Positions 46,791 to 56,874 of a stretch of DNA of 64,000 bases are shown piece by piece. The DNA is taken from contig QCIP01000005.1 in NCBI GenBank assembly GCA_003216615.1, positions 1 through 64,000 on the forward strand, given 5' to 3'. The DNA comes from Prochlorococcus sp. AG-402-M15. Lineage in GTDB: Bacteria > Cyanobacteriota > Cyanobacteriia > PCC-6307 > Cyanobiaceae. Each line of letters starts with the position of its first letter. Position 1 is the stretch's first letter. The position numbers and the translations under genes were made by a program. The notes under the pieces were generated by a model. The model ran no database searches. It was not told where the DNA came from and saw only the letters and a program-made list of their open reading frames with translations.

Positions 46791-47795
46791 TTATCTAATT
46801 AACTTTTTAAGATCGATATTGGATCTAGATCCTAATTGTGTAATTATTTGCCCAGCACAAATTGAACCTATCTCTCCGCATTTTTTGAGGGAATAATTAT
46901 TTATTAATCCATGAATAAATCCTCCTGCATAAATATCTCCTGCTCCCGTTGTATCAATGACCTTACCCTTCTTCATTGACTTAATTACTTCGATATCACT
47001 TTTGTTAATTACCAAAGAACCATCGCTACCAAGAGTTACTACGACTAATTCACATAGGGAAGATAGGTCTCTTTGGCAGTTTTCTAATTTTTCCTTTTTA
47101 AATAGACTTAAAACTTCGGATTCATTACAAAAAACTATATCTACATAGTTATCAATTAACTCCAAGAAACTCTCTCGATGTCTATCTACACAAAATGAAT
47201 CAGACAATGAAAGGATTATTTTTGTATTAGATTGTTTTGCAATTTGAGCAGCTTTAAGAAAAGCATTTTTAGCTAATTTGCTGTCCCATAAATAACCTTC
47301 TAAATACAAGTATTTACTTTTCTTGAGTACGCTAAAATCAATATCTTTTGGTTCAAACTCTATAGATGCTCCTAAGTAAGTGCACATAGTTCTTTGAGCA
47401 TCAGGTGTAATTAAAATAATTGAATGAGCTGTAGCAGCGCCTTCATTTGTTGGTGGATTATTAAATACAGTTTTACTTTTTTTTATATCAGAAGAAAAGA
47501 AATTTCCAAATTGATCATTTTTCACCCTTCCGATAAACTGAACATGGTTTCCTAATTCTGCTAAACATACAACGGTATTTGCTGAGGATCCCCCTGATAT
47601 TTGTTTGATCACTTTGCAATTCTCTAACAATAAATGAGATTCATCAGAATTAATAATATTCATTGATCCTTTCTTTAGATTATTTATCTCAAGAAAGTCA
47701 TCTTTAATATTTACGATAATATCAACTATTGCATTGCCTAAGCCAATGAGGTCAACTCTTTTATTCTGTTCAAAATGTCTAAAAGATTGCCTCAT
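46791..47795 (-). CDS. PfkB-family sugar or nucleoside kinase (adenosine-kinase-like)
   Basis: A 334-residue ribokinase-fold enzyme. Conserved parts are LIGLGNAIVDIIVNI, ISGGSSANTVVCLAELG, and VIDTTGAGDIYAGGFI, where the Asp is the catalytic base. The adenosine-kinase-like QRTMCTYLGAS segment favours adenosine or a related nucleoside as substrate, but sugars are possible. It sits 15 bases after purA on the same strand; with an adenosine-type substrate that pairing would make sense in purine metabolism. Confidence 0.85.
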   Translation of the reverse strand: MRQSFRHFEQNKRVDLIGLGNAIVDIIVNIKDDFLEINNLKKGSMNIINSDESHLLLENCKVIKQISGGSSANTVVCLAELGNHVQFIGRVKNDQFGNFFSSDIKKSKTVFNNPPTNEGAATAHSIILITPDAQRTMCTYLGASIEFEPKDIDFSVLKKSKYLYLEGYLWDSKLAKNAFLKAAQIAKQSNTKIILSLSDSFCVDRHRESFLELIDNYVDIVFCNESEVLSLFKKEKLENCQRDLSSLCELVVVTLGSDGSLVINKSDIEVIKSMKKGKVIDTTGAGDIYAGGFIHGLINNYSLKKCGEIGSICAGQIITQLGSRSNIDLKKLIR

Positions 47796-47810
47796 TAATT
47801 TATAAGTAAA

Positions 47811-49175
<1,365 letters not shown>

Positions 49176-49202
49176 TTATTTTTAAAAAGTAAATTAATTG
49201 TA

Positions 49203-49640
49203 TCAACTTTCTCTAAGAACCATTTTTTCAGCGAGAGAAAATTCTTTAGTAAGGCGCTCTTTAAGTTTTTCTGGTAATGGTCTAGATGCAAAGTTTTTGT
49301 AATGGCCTGCCATAGCATTTAATGCTGTTTGCATAGTAGTAAATGATTGAGTTTTGTTAACCATTCCTCGATTTCTATATCTAGAAATATAGTCAGTTAT
49401 TAGGATAAGAGCTTCACTTCTTACTTCATCTTTATTTAGAGAATCTTTTGGAGTATTAACAGCCGTTTGTAATGTTTTAACAACTGAAATTGTATCTTTT
49501 GTATAGTCACCTGTCATTGAGGTTTTTGCAGCTATTGAAGGAGAGTTGAAGAATGTAAAAACGACAATTAATGATAGTAAAAAAGATATAGCTTTGGCGA
49601 GATTTTTTGAAATTAATTCTGATGTCAGTTTCAGTAACAT
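49203..49640 (-). CDS. psb27: Photosystem II assembly factor Psb27
   Basis: Lumenal factor that binds CP43 during photosystem II assembly and repair. The mature part (from about MTGDYTKDTISVVKTL) forms the family four-helix bundle with ITDYISRYRNRGMVNKTQSF and the conserved MAGHYKNFASRPLPEKLKERL segment. The N-terminal signal (ISFLLSLIVVFTFFNSPSIAA) has no cysteine, so the usual lipid anchor is missing. At 145 residues the length is normal. It lies between purA and proS on the same strand. Confidence 0.92.
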   Translation of the reverse strand: MLLKLTSELISKNLAKAISFLLSLIVVFTFFNSPSIAAKTSMTGDYTKDTISVVKTLQTAVNTPKDSLNKDEVRSEALILITDYISRYRNRGMVNKTQSFTTMQTALNAMAGHYKNFASRPLPEKLKERLTKEFSLAEKMVLRES

Positions 49641-49659
49641 AACTTTGCTCCCAGAAAAA

Positions 49660-51468
49660 TTAGCATTGTGAATTTTTATTGTACATTATTTCTGATTCAG
49701 AAATAAATGTTTCCAACAATTTATCGGCACTAATTTTAAGTTTAGTATTATTTTTTCTACATATAAGTTCTACTTCTTTGTTAACAGAATCTCTACCAAT
49801 AATTATCTGAAAAGGAATTCCAATTAATTCTGCATCTTTAAATTTTACACCGGCTCTATCGTCCCTATCATCAAGAAGAACTTCAACTTTATTAATTAAA
49901 AAATTACTATATATTTGCTCAGTAAGGTCTTTTTGAATTGGATCTTTTAGGTTTGTGGGAATAATAATAATTTCAAAAGGAGAAATCTGAATTGGCCAAC
50001 AAATTCCCTTTTGATCATGATTCTGCTCGATAGCAGCTTGGGCTATTCTTGTTACTCCAATTCCATAACAACCCATCCACAAATTTTTTAATTGACCATC
50101 CTTATCTGAAAATTTAGCATTTAATTTTTCGCTATATTTTTGACCTAATTGGAAAATATGTCCAATTTCTATACCCTTTTTTTCTTCAAGTTCCTCATTA
50201 TGATCAATTTTTATTTTATCTCCTTTTTTAGCATTCCTTATATCTTCAATTAGATATTCTGTTGAAGAAAAAGAAAATTCCTCATAAACCTTATGTAAAT
50301 CAACTTTATTTGCACCGCTTATAAATTTTGGGAGATTACTTGCAGAATGATCTATTATCCTGATCCATTTTTTATCCCAATTAGAACTCGCTTTAATAGT
50401 TTGATTGCCTAGGTCTGGCCCTAAAAAACCTAAAGGAAAATTAACCAGGTTTTTATCGATAATGTTTTTATCTTCAATTTTTTGAAGTTTAAGGAGATTG
50501 GGGGTATGAAGTTTATTTATTAAGTTATAAAGCTTAACTTCATTAATATGTTGGTCACCTCTTATGCATGCAAGAATTGGGCACTCAGATTTACCTTCGA
50601 ACTTTGCAAGGAATACTACAACTTTAATAACCTGGCTAGGGTCTAAATTATTATTTTTACAAACTTCGAGGATTGTCTTTTGTTGAGGTGTTTCTATTAT
50701 CCCTGAAATACTATCTTTCAATGGAATAGGTTGAGAGGGTATTGAAATAGCTTTTTCTATATTTGCAGCATAAGAACCGCTTTGAGTAAATAAGATGGAA
50801 TCTTCCCCAGCATCTGCAGTGATCATAAATTCTTTAGAGGCGGCACCGCCAATAGCTCCACTATCAGCTTCAACTCCAACAGTCTGCAGACCACAAGATT
50901 TAAAAATATTTTCATAAGTATCGCCCATCCTTTCATAAAATGAAGCTAAATCCTTTCCTGAATAATGGAAAGAATAACCATCTTTCATTATAAATTCTCT
51001 ACTCCTCATTAAGCCAAACCTTGGCCTTATTTCATCTCTAAATTTTGTTTGAATTTGGTAAAAACATTGAGGCAATTGCTTATAGGAATTAATGATTTCT
51101 GATGCAATACTCGTGATCACTTCTTCGTGAGTTGGACCCAAACCAAATTCTTTCCCTTGCCTATCTTTCAGATTAAACATTATTCCTTCCCCTGCAGTAT
51201 ATCCTTCCCACCTTTCACTTTTTTTCCATAAATCTGCCGGATGAAGTTGGGGTAAAAGTAATTTTGTGCAACCAATACTATTAAGTTCTCTTTCTATTAT
51301 TGCGGATATTTTTTCGATAACTCTAAGCATTATTGGCATGTATGCATAAATACCGCTGTTAACTCTGCGAATGTAGCCAGCTTTTAAAAGTAATTGATGT
51401 GAAATAATCTCAGCTTCAGAAGGTGTGTCACGAAGAGTCCCCAGAGGAAATGAGGTGGTCACGCGCAT
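49660..51468 (-). CDS. proS: Prolyl-tRNA synthetase (bacterial type with editing insertion)
   Basis: Class II synthetase of 602 residues. Motif 1 region (GIYAYMPIMLRVIEKI), TLxPTHEE loop as GLGPTHEEVITS, RDEIRPRFGLMRSREFIMKD (motif 2), and GIGVTRIAQAAIEQNHD (motif 3) are visible. Between motifs 2 and 3 sits the roughly 180-residue insertion that edits mischarged Ala-tRNA(Pro). The C-terminal anticodon-binding domain shows VEVLLDDRDDRAGVKFKDAELIG. The start is ATG 51468. Confidence 0.96.
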   Translation of the reverse strand: MRVTTSFPLGTLRDTPSEAEIISHQLLLKAGYIRRVNSGIYAYMPIMLRVIEKISAIIERELNSIGCTKLLLPQLHPADLWKKSERWEGYTAGEGIMFNLKDRQGKEFGLGPTHEEVITSIASEIINSYKQLPQCFYQIQTKFRDEIRPRFGLMRSREFIMKDGYSFHYSGKDLASFYERMGDTYENIFKSCGLQTVGVEADSGAIGGAASKEFMITADAGEDSILFTQSGSYAANIEKAISIPSQPIPLKDSISGIIETPQQKTILEVCKNNNLDPSQVIKVVVFLAKFEGKSECPILACIRGDQHINEVKLYNLINKLHTPNLLKLQKIEDKNIIDKNLVNFPLGFLGPDLGNQTIKASSNWDKKWIRIIDHSASNLPKFISGANKVDLHKVYEEFSFSSTEYLIEDIRNAKKGDKIKIDHNEELEEKKGIEIGHIFQLGQKYSEKLNAKFSDKDGQLKNLWMGCYGIGVTRIAQAAIEQNHDQKGICWPIQISPFEIIIIPTNLKDPIQKDLTEQIYSNFLINKVEVLLDDRDDRAGVKFKDAELIGIPFQIIIGRDSVNKEVELICRKNNTKLKISADKLLETFISESEIMYNKNSQC

Positions 51469-51641
51469 ACAAAAAAATCCTTAATAATAATTAATTTTAT
51501 CAATTAAGATGAAAAAAAAATTTAAAGTGTCTTGAGTCCCTCAACGCGGCTAGTCTAAGAATATTCTTTCTGCTAGCTTCTTCAGTAATGAAGTTCAAAC
51601 TTTTTTAGAAGTTCATTATTTCTAAAACATTTCTTAAGATT

Positions 51642-51992
51642 ATGGAAAATATAGATTCCAATATTTCTAGCGAAGAAGAATTAGTAGGAATTGATGAAGT
51701 TCAAAAATTCTTAAACAGATCAAGAGCTTCTGTTTATAGGTATACAAATACTGATTTAAGAAATTTGAACCCCAGTTTTAATCCCAGAAAATTAAATCCC
51801 GAATTTAGAACTGATCAAAAAGATCCATTAAAATTCCATCCTAATGAAGTAGCAAGATTTGCCAAAGATATTTTAAGAATAAAAGAAGTTACTGTAGAAG
51901 TATTTAACACACCTTCCTCAGCAGCTCAAAACACACTTTTGCAAATATTAGACGAATTAAAATCTATTAGGATATTACTAGAAAAAGAATAA
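51642..51992 (+). CDS. HTH-containing cyanobacterial protein of unknown function (116 aa)
   Basis: Residues 14-37 (VGIDEVQKFLNRSRASVYRYTN) form a likely helix-turn-helix like those of resolvases and MerR-type proteins. The middle is Pro/Asn-rich, with FHPNEVARFAKDILRI, and the C-terminus is a Leu-rich helix (NTLLQILDELKSIRILL) that could dimerise. There is no recombinase catalytic domain. A DNA-binding regulator is likely; targets are unknown. The 173-base gap upstream holds no gene I can see. Confidence 0.75.
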   Translation: MENIDSNISSEEELVGIDEVQKFLNRSRASVYRYTNTDLRNLNPSFNPRKLNPEFRTDQKDPLKFHPNEVARFAKDILRIKEVTVEVFNTPSSAAQNTLLQILDELKSIRILLEKE

Positions 51993-52088
51993 TTAAAAAG
52001 TCATTTAAGAATGTTTTGATTTATTGACATTTAGAATGTAGGATAATTATGTTCAATTACCTCCTTAACCTTTACCAATTAAGAGTTC

Positions 52089-52343
52089 TTGAGTTATACG
52101 CGATCAAAGCACTTTATAAAAAGTAAATCAAGCGAAGAATCTTCTCTTGATTCTGTTCAAAGTGATTTTGAAAGAGATGATGAAGACCCCTTAAGTGCAA
52201 GGAATTTATCAATAACATCTTTAGGTATTATTTTTGCCTTCTTGACATTTTTATTACCTTCAATAAGTATTTTTATTGGAAGACCTTTCTCTCAAAGGAA
52301 CGAGGTAATTTTTAATCACGATTTTAAAAAAGATGGATCTTAG
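52089..52343 (+). CDS. Small single-helix membrane protein of unknown function (84 aa)
   Basis: TTG 52089 starts a protein with a Ser/Asp-rich soluble N-terminus (SKSSEESSLDSVQSDFERDD), one helix at about residues 43-64 (ITSLGIIFAFLTFLLPSISI) and a short tail. I do not recognise it. It overlaps the next gene by 11 bases, which points to translational coupling with the pyrophosphatase paralogue. No ATG is available in frame near the start. Confidence 0.65.
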   Translation: MSYTRSKHFIKSKSSEESSLDSVQSDFERDDEDPLSARNLSITSLGIIFAFLTFLLPSISIFIGRPFSQRNEVIFNHDFKKDGS

Positions 52344-52887
52344 TTCGATACCTCCATCTCCAATGAAGGGAATAGTAAATATAGTTGTTGAAATACCTGC
52401 AGGCAGTAGGAATAAATATGAATATTGTTCCGAAGCGGGAATAATGGCATTAGATAGAGTATTACATTCTTCAGTAAGGTACCCTTTTGATTATGGTTTC
52501 ATACCGAATACCCTTGCAGAAGATGGGGCTCCTCTTGATGCGATGGTGATAATGGATGAGCCAACTTTTGCTGGTTGTCTAATAAAAGCTAGACCTATTG
52601 GAGTTTTGGATATGCGTGATTGTGGTGCATATGATGGAAAACTATTATGTGTGCCCATCGCAAATCCTAGACAGGCTAATATATTAAGTATTAATCAAAT
52701 TGCTCCGAATCAGCTTGAGGATGTGGCTGAATTTTTTAGAACTAGTAAAGGACTTGACGGAAGAACAGTTCAAATTGATGGTTGGAGGGATTTTGATGTA
52801 GTTGAAAATTTATTGATAAATTGTACATCTTCAAAAAAGAAAAAATTTAAAGTGCTTAAGAAATCAATCATTAGTCAAGGAAATTGA
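52333..52887 (+). CDS. Degenerate inorganic pyrophosphatase paralogue
   Basis: A 184-residue family I pyrophosphatase by overall match. Retained residues are Glu20, Lys28, Glu30, Arg42, Tyr50, Tyr54, Asp64, Asp69, Asp96, Asp101, Lys103 and Lys139. The signature DGDPLD is altered to DGAPLD, so Ala66 replaces the metal-binding Asp (E. coli Asp67), and Ser138 replaces Tyr141. Low or no hydrolysis is expected. I recall that active and inactive pyrophosphatase pairs have been described in marine picocyanobacteria. A full-length intact reading frame argues against a decaying pseudogene. It overlaps its neighbours on both sides. Confidence 0.88.
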   Translation: MDLSSIPPSPMKGIVNIVVEIPAGSRNKYEYCSEAGIMALDRVLHSSVRYPFDYGFIPNTLAEDGAPLDAMVIMDEPTFAGCLIKARPIGVLDMRDCGAYDGKLLCVPIANPRQANILSINQIAPNQLEDVAEFFRTSKGLDGRTVQIDGWRDFDVVENLLINCTSSKKKKFKVLKKSIISQGN

Positions 52888-53240
52888 AAAAAATAATTTT
52901 TTATAGTTATTTAAAATGCTCTACTTGCGGCAAAGCGCTAAAGTGGCTTAATAAAAAAAATTTAGAATACCAATTAGTTGATATTGTGCAAGAACCTCCA
53001 TTGATCAAGTATATAGATCTAGCTTTAGAAATATACTCTGCAGACATAAAAAGGATTTTTAATATAAGAGGCAAAGCTTTTAAATCGATTAATGTTGATA
53101 TCGATTCTTTATCAAGGAAAGAGATTATTCAATTACTTTTAACAGACGGTAAATTAATAAAAAGACCATTTTTGGTTTACGATGAAAAAAAAGTAATATT
53201 AGGATTTAACGAAATTGAATATGCCAAACAATTTTTGTAG
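52884..53240 (+). CDS. ArsC/Spx-family thioredoxin-fold protein
   Basis: A 118-residue protein with the redox motif CSTCGKALKWL (residues 11-21), the ArsC-type QLVDIVQEPP segment and the KRPFLVYDEKKVILGF end containing the conserved Arg-Pro. It resembles Spx/YffB proteins and arsenate reductases; lacking the rest of an ars operon, arsenate reduction is not supported. TTG 52884 overlaps the stop of the pyrophosphatase paralogue by four bases (TTGA). lepB follows after 29 bases. Confidence 0.85.
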   Translation: MKKIIFYSYLKCSTCGKALKWLNKKNLEYQLVDIVQEPPLIKYIDLALEIYSADIKRIFNIRGKAFKSINVDIDSLSRKEIIQLLLTDGKLIKRPFLVYDEKKVILGFNEIEYAKQFL

Positions 53241-53269
53241 GGTTAAAAAATCAAGACCCGAGTAAATTT

Positions 53270-53911
53270 ATGCGTGCTTTTGTTAAAAGTTTTTTAAAAG
53301 AATGGGGCCAACTAATTTTTTTAACCTTTTTAATTTCTTCTTGTAGATCTTTTGTGGCAGAACCACGCTATATTCCATCAGGTTCAATGCTGCCTGGGTT
53401 ACAGATAAAAGATAGATTAATAATTGAAAAAATTACTTTAAAAAAGAGGGATCCAAAAAGAGGAGAAATTGTTGTTTTTAACTCTCCTTATTCATTTGAT
53501 GAAAAATATATTGCTGAAAGAGATAGACCATTACCAACTAAGAGGAATTGCTTTTTTATGAGTTTGCCTCCAATGACCTGGATTCCTGGAGTAAGAGATA
53601 GAGCTTGCGATGCTTGGATCAAAAGAGTTGTGGCTATTCCAGGAGATGTAGTAACTGTAAATAAAAAGGGTGAGGTTTACATAAATAATAAAAAAATTGA
53701 TGAACCTTATGATTTTTTAAAATGCGATTTTTATCCATGTTCTGAAATTAAAAATCTAAAAGTCCCCGAAGATTATTTTTTTGTTTTGGGAGATAACAGG
53801 GCTAGTAGTGAAGATTCAAGGTATTGGCCTGGAACATTTCTACCGAAAGATGCAATTTTTGGAAGAGCCTATTATAGATTTTGGCCTTTTAGAAGAATTG
53901 GTTATTTATAA
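53270..53911 (+). CDS. lepB: Signal peptidase I
   Basis: Cleaves signal peptides of exported proteins on the extracytoplasmic face. One N-terminal membrane segment (about 12-24) precedes the catalytic serine in IPSGSMLPGL (Ser39, the second Ser). The catalytic lysine lies in WIKRVVAIPGD, and the GDNRASSEDSRYWP segment is the family box E. At 213 residues it is a normal short cyanobacterial LepB. It ends the operon running from 52089. Confidence 0.95.
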   Translation: MRAFVKSFLKEWGQLIFLTFLISSCRSFVAEPRYIPSGSMLPGLQIKDRLIIEKITLKKRDPKRGEIVVFNSPYSFDEKYIAERDRPLPTKRNCFFMSLPPMTWIPGVRDRACDAWIKRVVAIPGDVVTVNKKGEVYINNKKIDEPYDFLKCDFYPCSEIKNLKVPEDYFFVLGDNRASSEDSRYWPGTFLPKDAIFGRAYYRFWPFRRIGYL

Positions 53912-53980
53912 ATCAATTCTCATCACCTAAATGGTTAGCGCTAATTTTGCTAGAAATTCCGTTCTTTATCAAAAAAAATT

Positions 53981-55309
53981 TTATAGCGCTCCAGAAGCAG
54001 TTAAATCAATTATCCCGCCTAGATGTGTTGTTATGTTGAGAGCACTTATAACAGGTGGTTTGCTGGGATCATTAAATAGGTCTATTACAGTTATGCCTCC
54101 ATTCCCCTGTTTTATCATCCAGATATTGGAATAATTAATGTCAAGGATTTTGCAAATGAGAGTTTTATTTACTGCATCGTGAGCAACTAGAAGGGTTAAA
54201 TCATTATCTTTTTGGGATAAACAAATTTTGTCAAAAGCTTCTATTGATCTTTCTGATACATCTTTGATGGATTCGCCTTCAGGCATTGTTACCTCTTCAG
54301 GTTTGTCATGCCAATTTTTCAGTAAAATAGGCCACTTTTCTTTGATTTCTGCTTCTAGTTTACCCTCCCATAATCCGTGACTAATTTCTACAAGTGAATC
54401 TATTTTTTCTATTTTTAATTCTTTATTATTTTGAATAATTATTTGTGCAGTTTCGTAAGGCCTATGCATTGAACTTGAAAATGCCCTATTGAAAGAAATA
54501 TTTCTCAAATATTCAAAAGTCTTTCTCGCCTGTTCTTTACCGTTTTCGTTTAAAGGAATATCAATTTGGCCTTGGAATCTGCCTTGTTTGTTCCAGTTTG
54601 TTTCACCATGTCTTATTAGAAATATTCTTGAATCTCCAATTTGTTTAGGAATATTTTTATTAAGATGAGATGTTTGATTTAGACATTCGATTTGTGTCTT
54701 AAAAGATTTGCCATAACTTGAAATATTTAAAATTGAGAAAGAAGCATTTTCTAATCTTATTTTTCTAAAACCTTGCTTAGGCTTATCTAATAACAAAAGG
54801 ATTAAACATCTAAGGATTGCATTATGTCCAACTACTAAAATGGTTACATCATCTTTGTCTAAATAAATTCTCAAAATATCTTCTATAAAATTATTTGCTT
54901 GATCAAATAACTCTTCAATAGGTTTATAAGTTTTACCGTCACTTTTTTTTAAAATGAGATTTTCTGGATCATTTTTCCAAATAGGGTAAGTTTCTGGAAA
55001 TTTGTTTTTTATTTCATCAATTTTTAGACCAGACCATTCACTAAGGTCTACCTCTAATAAATTCTTATCAAATATAATTACTTTTTTTTTATTGAAACTT
55101 TTTTTAATTGTCTTCGCAGTCTCTGCTGCTCTCACAAGAGGAGATGAATAGATTTTATCGAAGTTTATTTTTGATAATGCTTTGCCTGCTTTTAGGGCTT
55201 GTTCGTATCCTTCATCAGTTAATAATGAATCGTCTGTCCTGCCTTGAATTAATCCTTTCGCATTGAAACTGCTAAGTCCATGCCTAACTAAAACTAATCT
55301 TATAGTCAT
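53981..55309 (-). CDS. Tandem histidine phosphatase (phosphoglycerate-mutase-like), two domains
   Basis: A 442-residue protein of two histidine phosphatase domains. Domain 1 (about 1-215) has LVRHGLSSFN, the LLEVDLSEWSG acid region and VVGHNAILRC. Domain 2 (about 225-442) has LIRHGETNWN, the EISHGLWEGK region and VAHDAVNKTL. Both keep the catalytic His pair and the acid, although domain 1 reads RHGLS rather than RHGET. Cofactor-dependent phosphoglycerate mutase is the common label; a broader sugar-phosphatase role is equally possible, since true mutases are single-domain. It converges with lepB. Confidence 0.85.
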   Translation of the reverse strand: MTIRLVLVRHGLSSFNAKGLIQGRTDDSLLTDEGYEQALKAGKALSKINFDKIYSSPLVRAAETAKTIKKSFNKKKVIIFDKNLLEVDLSEWSGLKIDEIKNKFPETYPIWKNDPENLILKKSDGKTYKPIEELFDQANNFIEDILRIYLDKDDVTILVVGHNAILRCLILLLLDKPKQGFRKIRLENASFSILNISSYGKSFKTQIECLNQTSHLNKNIPKQIGDSRIFLIRHGETNWNKQGRFQGQIDIPLNENGKEQARKTFEYLRNISFNRAFSSSMHRPYETAQIIIQNNKELKIEKIDSLVEISHGLWEGKLEAEIKEKWPILLKNWHDKPEEVTMPEGESIKDVSERSIEAFDKICLSQKDNDLTLLVAHDAVNKTLICKILDINYSNIWMIKQGNGGITVIDLFNDPSKPPVISALNITTHLGGIIDLTASGAL

Positions 55310-55426
55310 TAATATAGATTTGAAATTTATTATAATTTAATCATCTCATGGAGTGATAGAAATAGGTATATCAATATTTGAAATTTCAATGATAACTAAG
55401 TTTTGTTTTTAACTTTATAATAAATT

Positions 55427-56788
55427 ATGATCTTCAAAAATATTTCTAAGACAAAACTATCTTTAGCTTTAATTTCTCTAGTCATAACTTTTTTCGTATG
55501 GCAACAAGGCTTAAGAGATAGTTTAAGTAGGCCATCTGTTTCATTTGACATAAGTCAAAAAGAACAGGAAATTACTGAATTAGCGATCCAATCAATACCA
55601 ACAAATCTTAAAAAATTTTTTGTCACAAATGATCCTCTTGATCAAATAAATAATTTACTTTCTCAGGTCTCATTTAATGAACTAACAGAAAGAAATAAAT
55701 TAATTCGTATAATTTCTTCAGAATCAAGTGAATCTTTAATTGATAAAAATATATCCAAAGGTTTAGAAAATAAAAACTATAACTTTCTAATTGATGAGAT
55801 AAAAAAGAAATCCAATAATATTTCTTACAAACCAAATTCTGATAAGTTTGATTTGTTTGAGGGTGATAGATTTTTGTATCATCTTTTAAGCAAGAAATTT
55901 GATTTTGACGATAGTTCATTAATAACAAAATCATTTTCAAGCAAAATGTTTTTAAAAATATTAGCTATCAGATTAATACCACTTTTAACAATACTTTTTG
56001 GCACAATTCTGGCTTTAAAAACATTGTGGAGAGCAATATTTTTAAAAAAGTTTGGGTGGGAAGAAATTAAATCCTTAAACTTTGAATTAATAGATATGGT
56101 TTTATTAATTGCAGGTGGATTTGTTGTTTTGGGAGAAGTGCTTTCTCCTTTGTTATCAATAAGTTTAGTCCAACTTTTTTCTAAAAATATCTCAACGGAG
56201 TTGTCTCAATCTCTAAAAATATTTTTTGGATATCTTTTTATGGCTATCCCCCCATTATTTATAGTTTTTTATCAAATTAAATCTTTGTACGGTGAATTTA
56301 GTCTTAAAAAAGATTATTTTCAGTTCAATTTTTTGCCAATCAAAGATGCGACTATTGAGGGAATAAAGGGTTGGTTAACCATAGTTCCTTTTGTTTTATT
56401 GGTTTCTTTAATTATGAATAGTGTGATTGACAATCAGAATGGTAGTAACCCTTTGCTGGAAATTGTTCTCAACAATAAAAATTACTTATCATTTATTTTT
56501 TTATTCGTCACAACAACTCTATTAGCTCCTCTATTTGAGGAGATTATATTTCGCGGTATTTTACTGCCAACTCTTTCAAGAGATTTTGGGATAATTTTGG
56601 GCATCATAGTTTCAGCTTTTATCTTTGCTTTAGCTCATTTAAGCGTGGGAGAAATGCCGCCATTATTTGTCCTAGGGATAGGACTAGGAATTACAAGAAT
56701 TGCTTCAGGGAGTTTGCTTTCTTCTGTAATTATGCATTCTTTGTGGAATGGATTGACCTTTTTAAATTTGTTCCTATTGAGAACATAA
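55427..56788 (+). CDS. CPBP-family intramembrane metalloprotease (CAAX-type)
   Basis: A 453-residue membrane protein with a soluble N-terminal third and about eight helices. The active-site motifs appear in order: EEIIFRGILLPTL (Glu-Glu and Arg), FIFALAHLSVGE (His), and MHSLWNGLTFLNL (His and Asn). CPBP proteases cut membrane proteins or modify bacteriocin precursors; here no bacteriocin gene is nearby, so housekeeping proteolysis is likely. It is divergent from the phosphatase gene and ends 86 bases before the FtsL-like gene. Confidence 0.88.
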   Translation: MIFKNISKTKLSLALISLVITFFVWQQGLRDSLSRPSVSFDISQKEQEITELAIQSIPTNLKKFFVTNDPLDQINNLLSQVSFNELTERNKLIRIISSESSESLIDKNISKGLENKNYNFLIDEIKKKSNNISYKPNSDKFDLFEGDRFLYHLLSKKFDFDDSSLITKSFSSKMFLKILAIRLIPLLTILFGTILALKTLWRAIFLKKFGWEEIKSLNFELIDMVLLIAGGFVVLGEVLSPLLSISLVQLFSKNISTELSQSLKIFFGYLFMAIPPLFIVFYQIKSLYGEFSLKKDYFQFNFLPIKDATIEGIKGWLTIVPFVLLVSLIMNSVIDNQNGSNPLLEIVLNNKNYLSFIFLFVTTTLLAPLFEEIIFRGILLPTLSRDFGIILGIIVSAFIFALAHLSVGEMPPLFVLGIGLGITRIASGSLLSSVIMHSLWNGLTFLNLFLLRT

Positions 56789-56874
56789 AGAATTTAATTT
56801 TATTACTTGCGAATCAAACCAAAAAATGTTTAGTTAATTTATAACACTTCTATATATTCCAAAATAAATAATAG

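Noticed and set aside
53931-54134. Plus-strand frame of 67 residues over the phosphatase gene
   Set aside because: Most of it lies antisense to a well-supported gene and no family pattern is seen.
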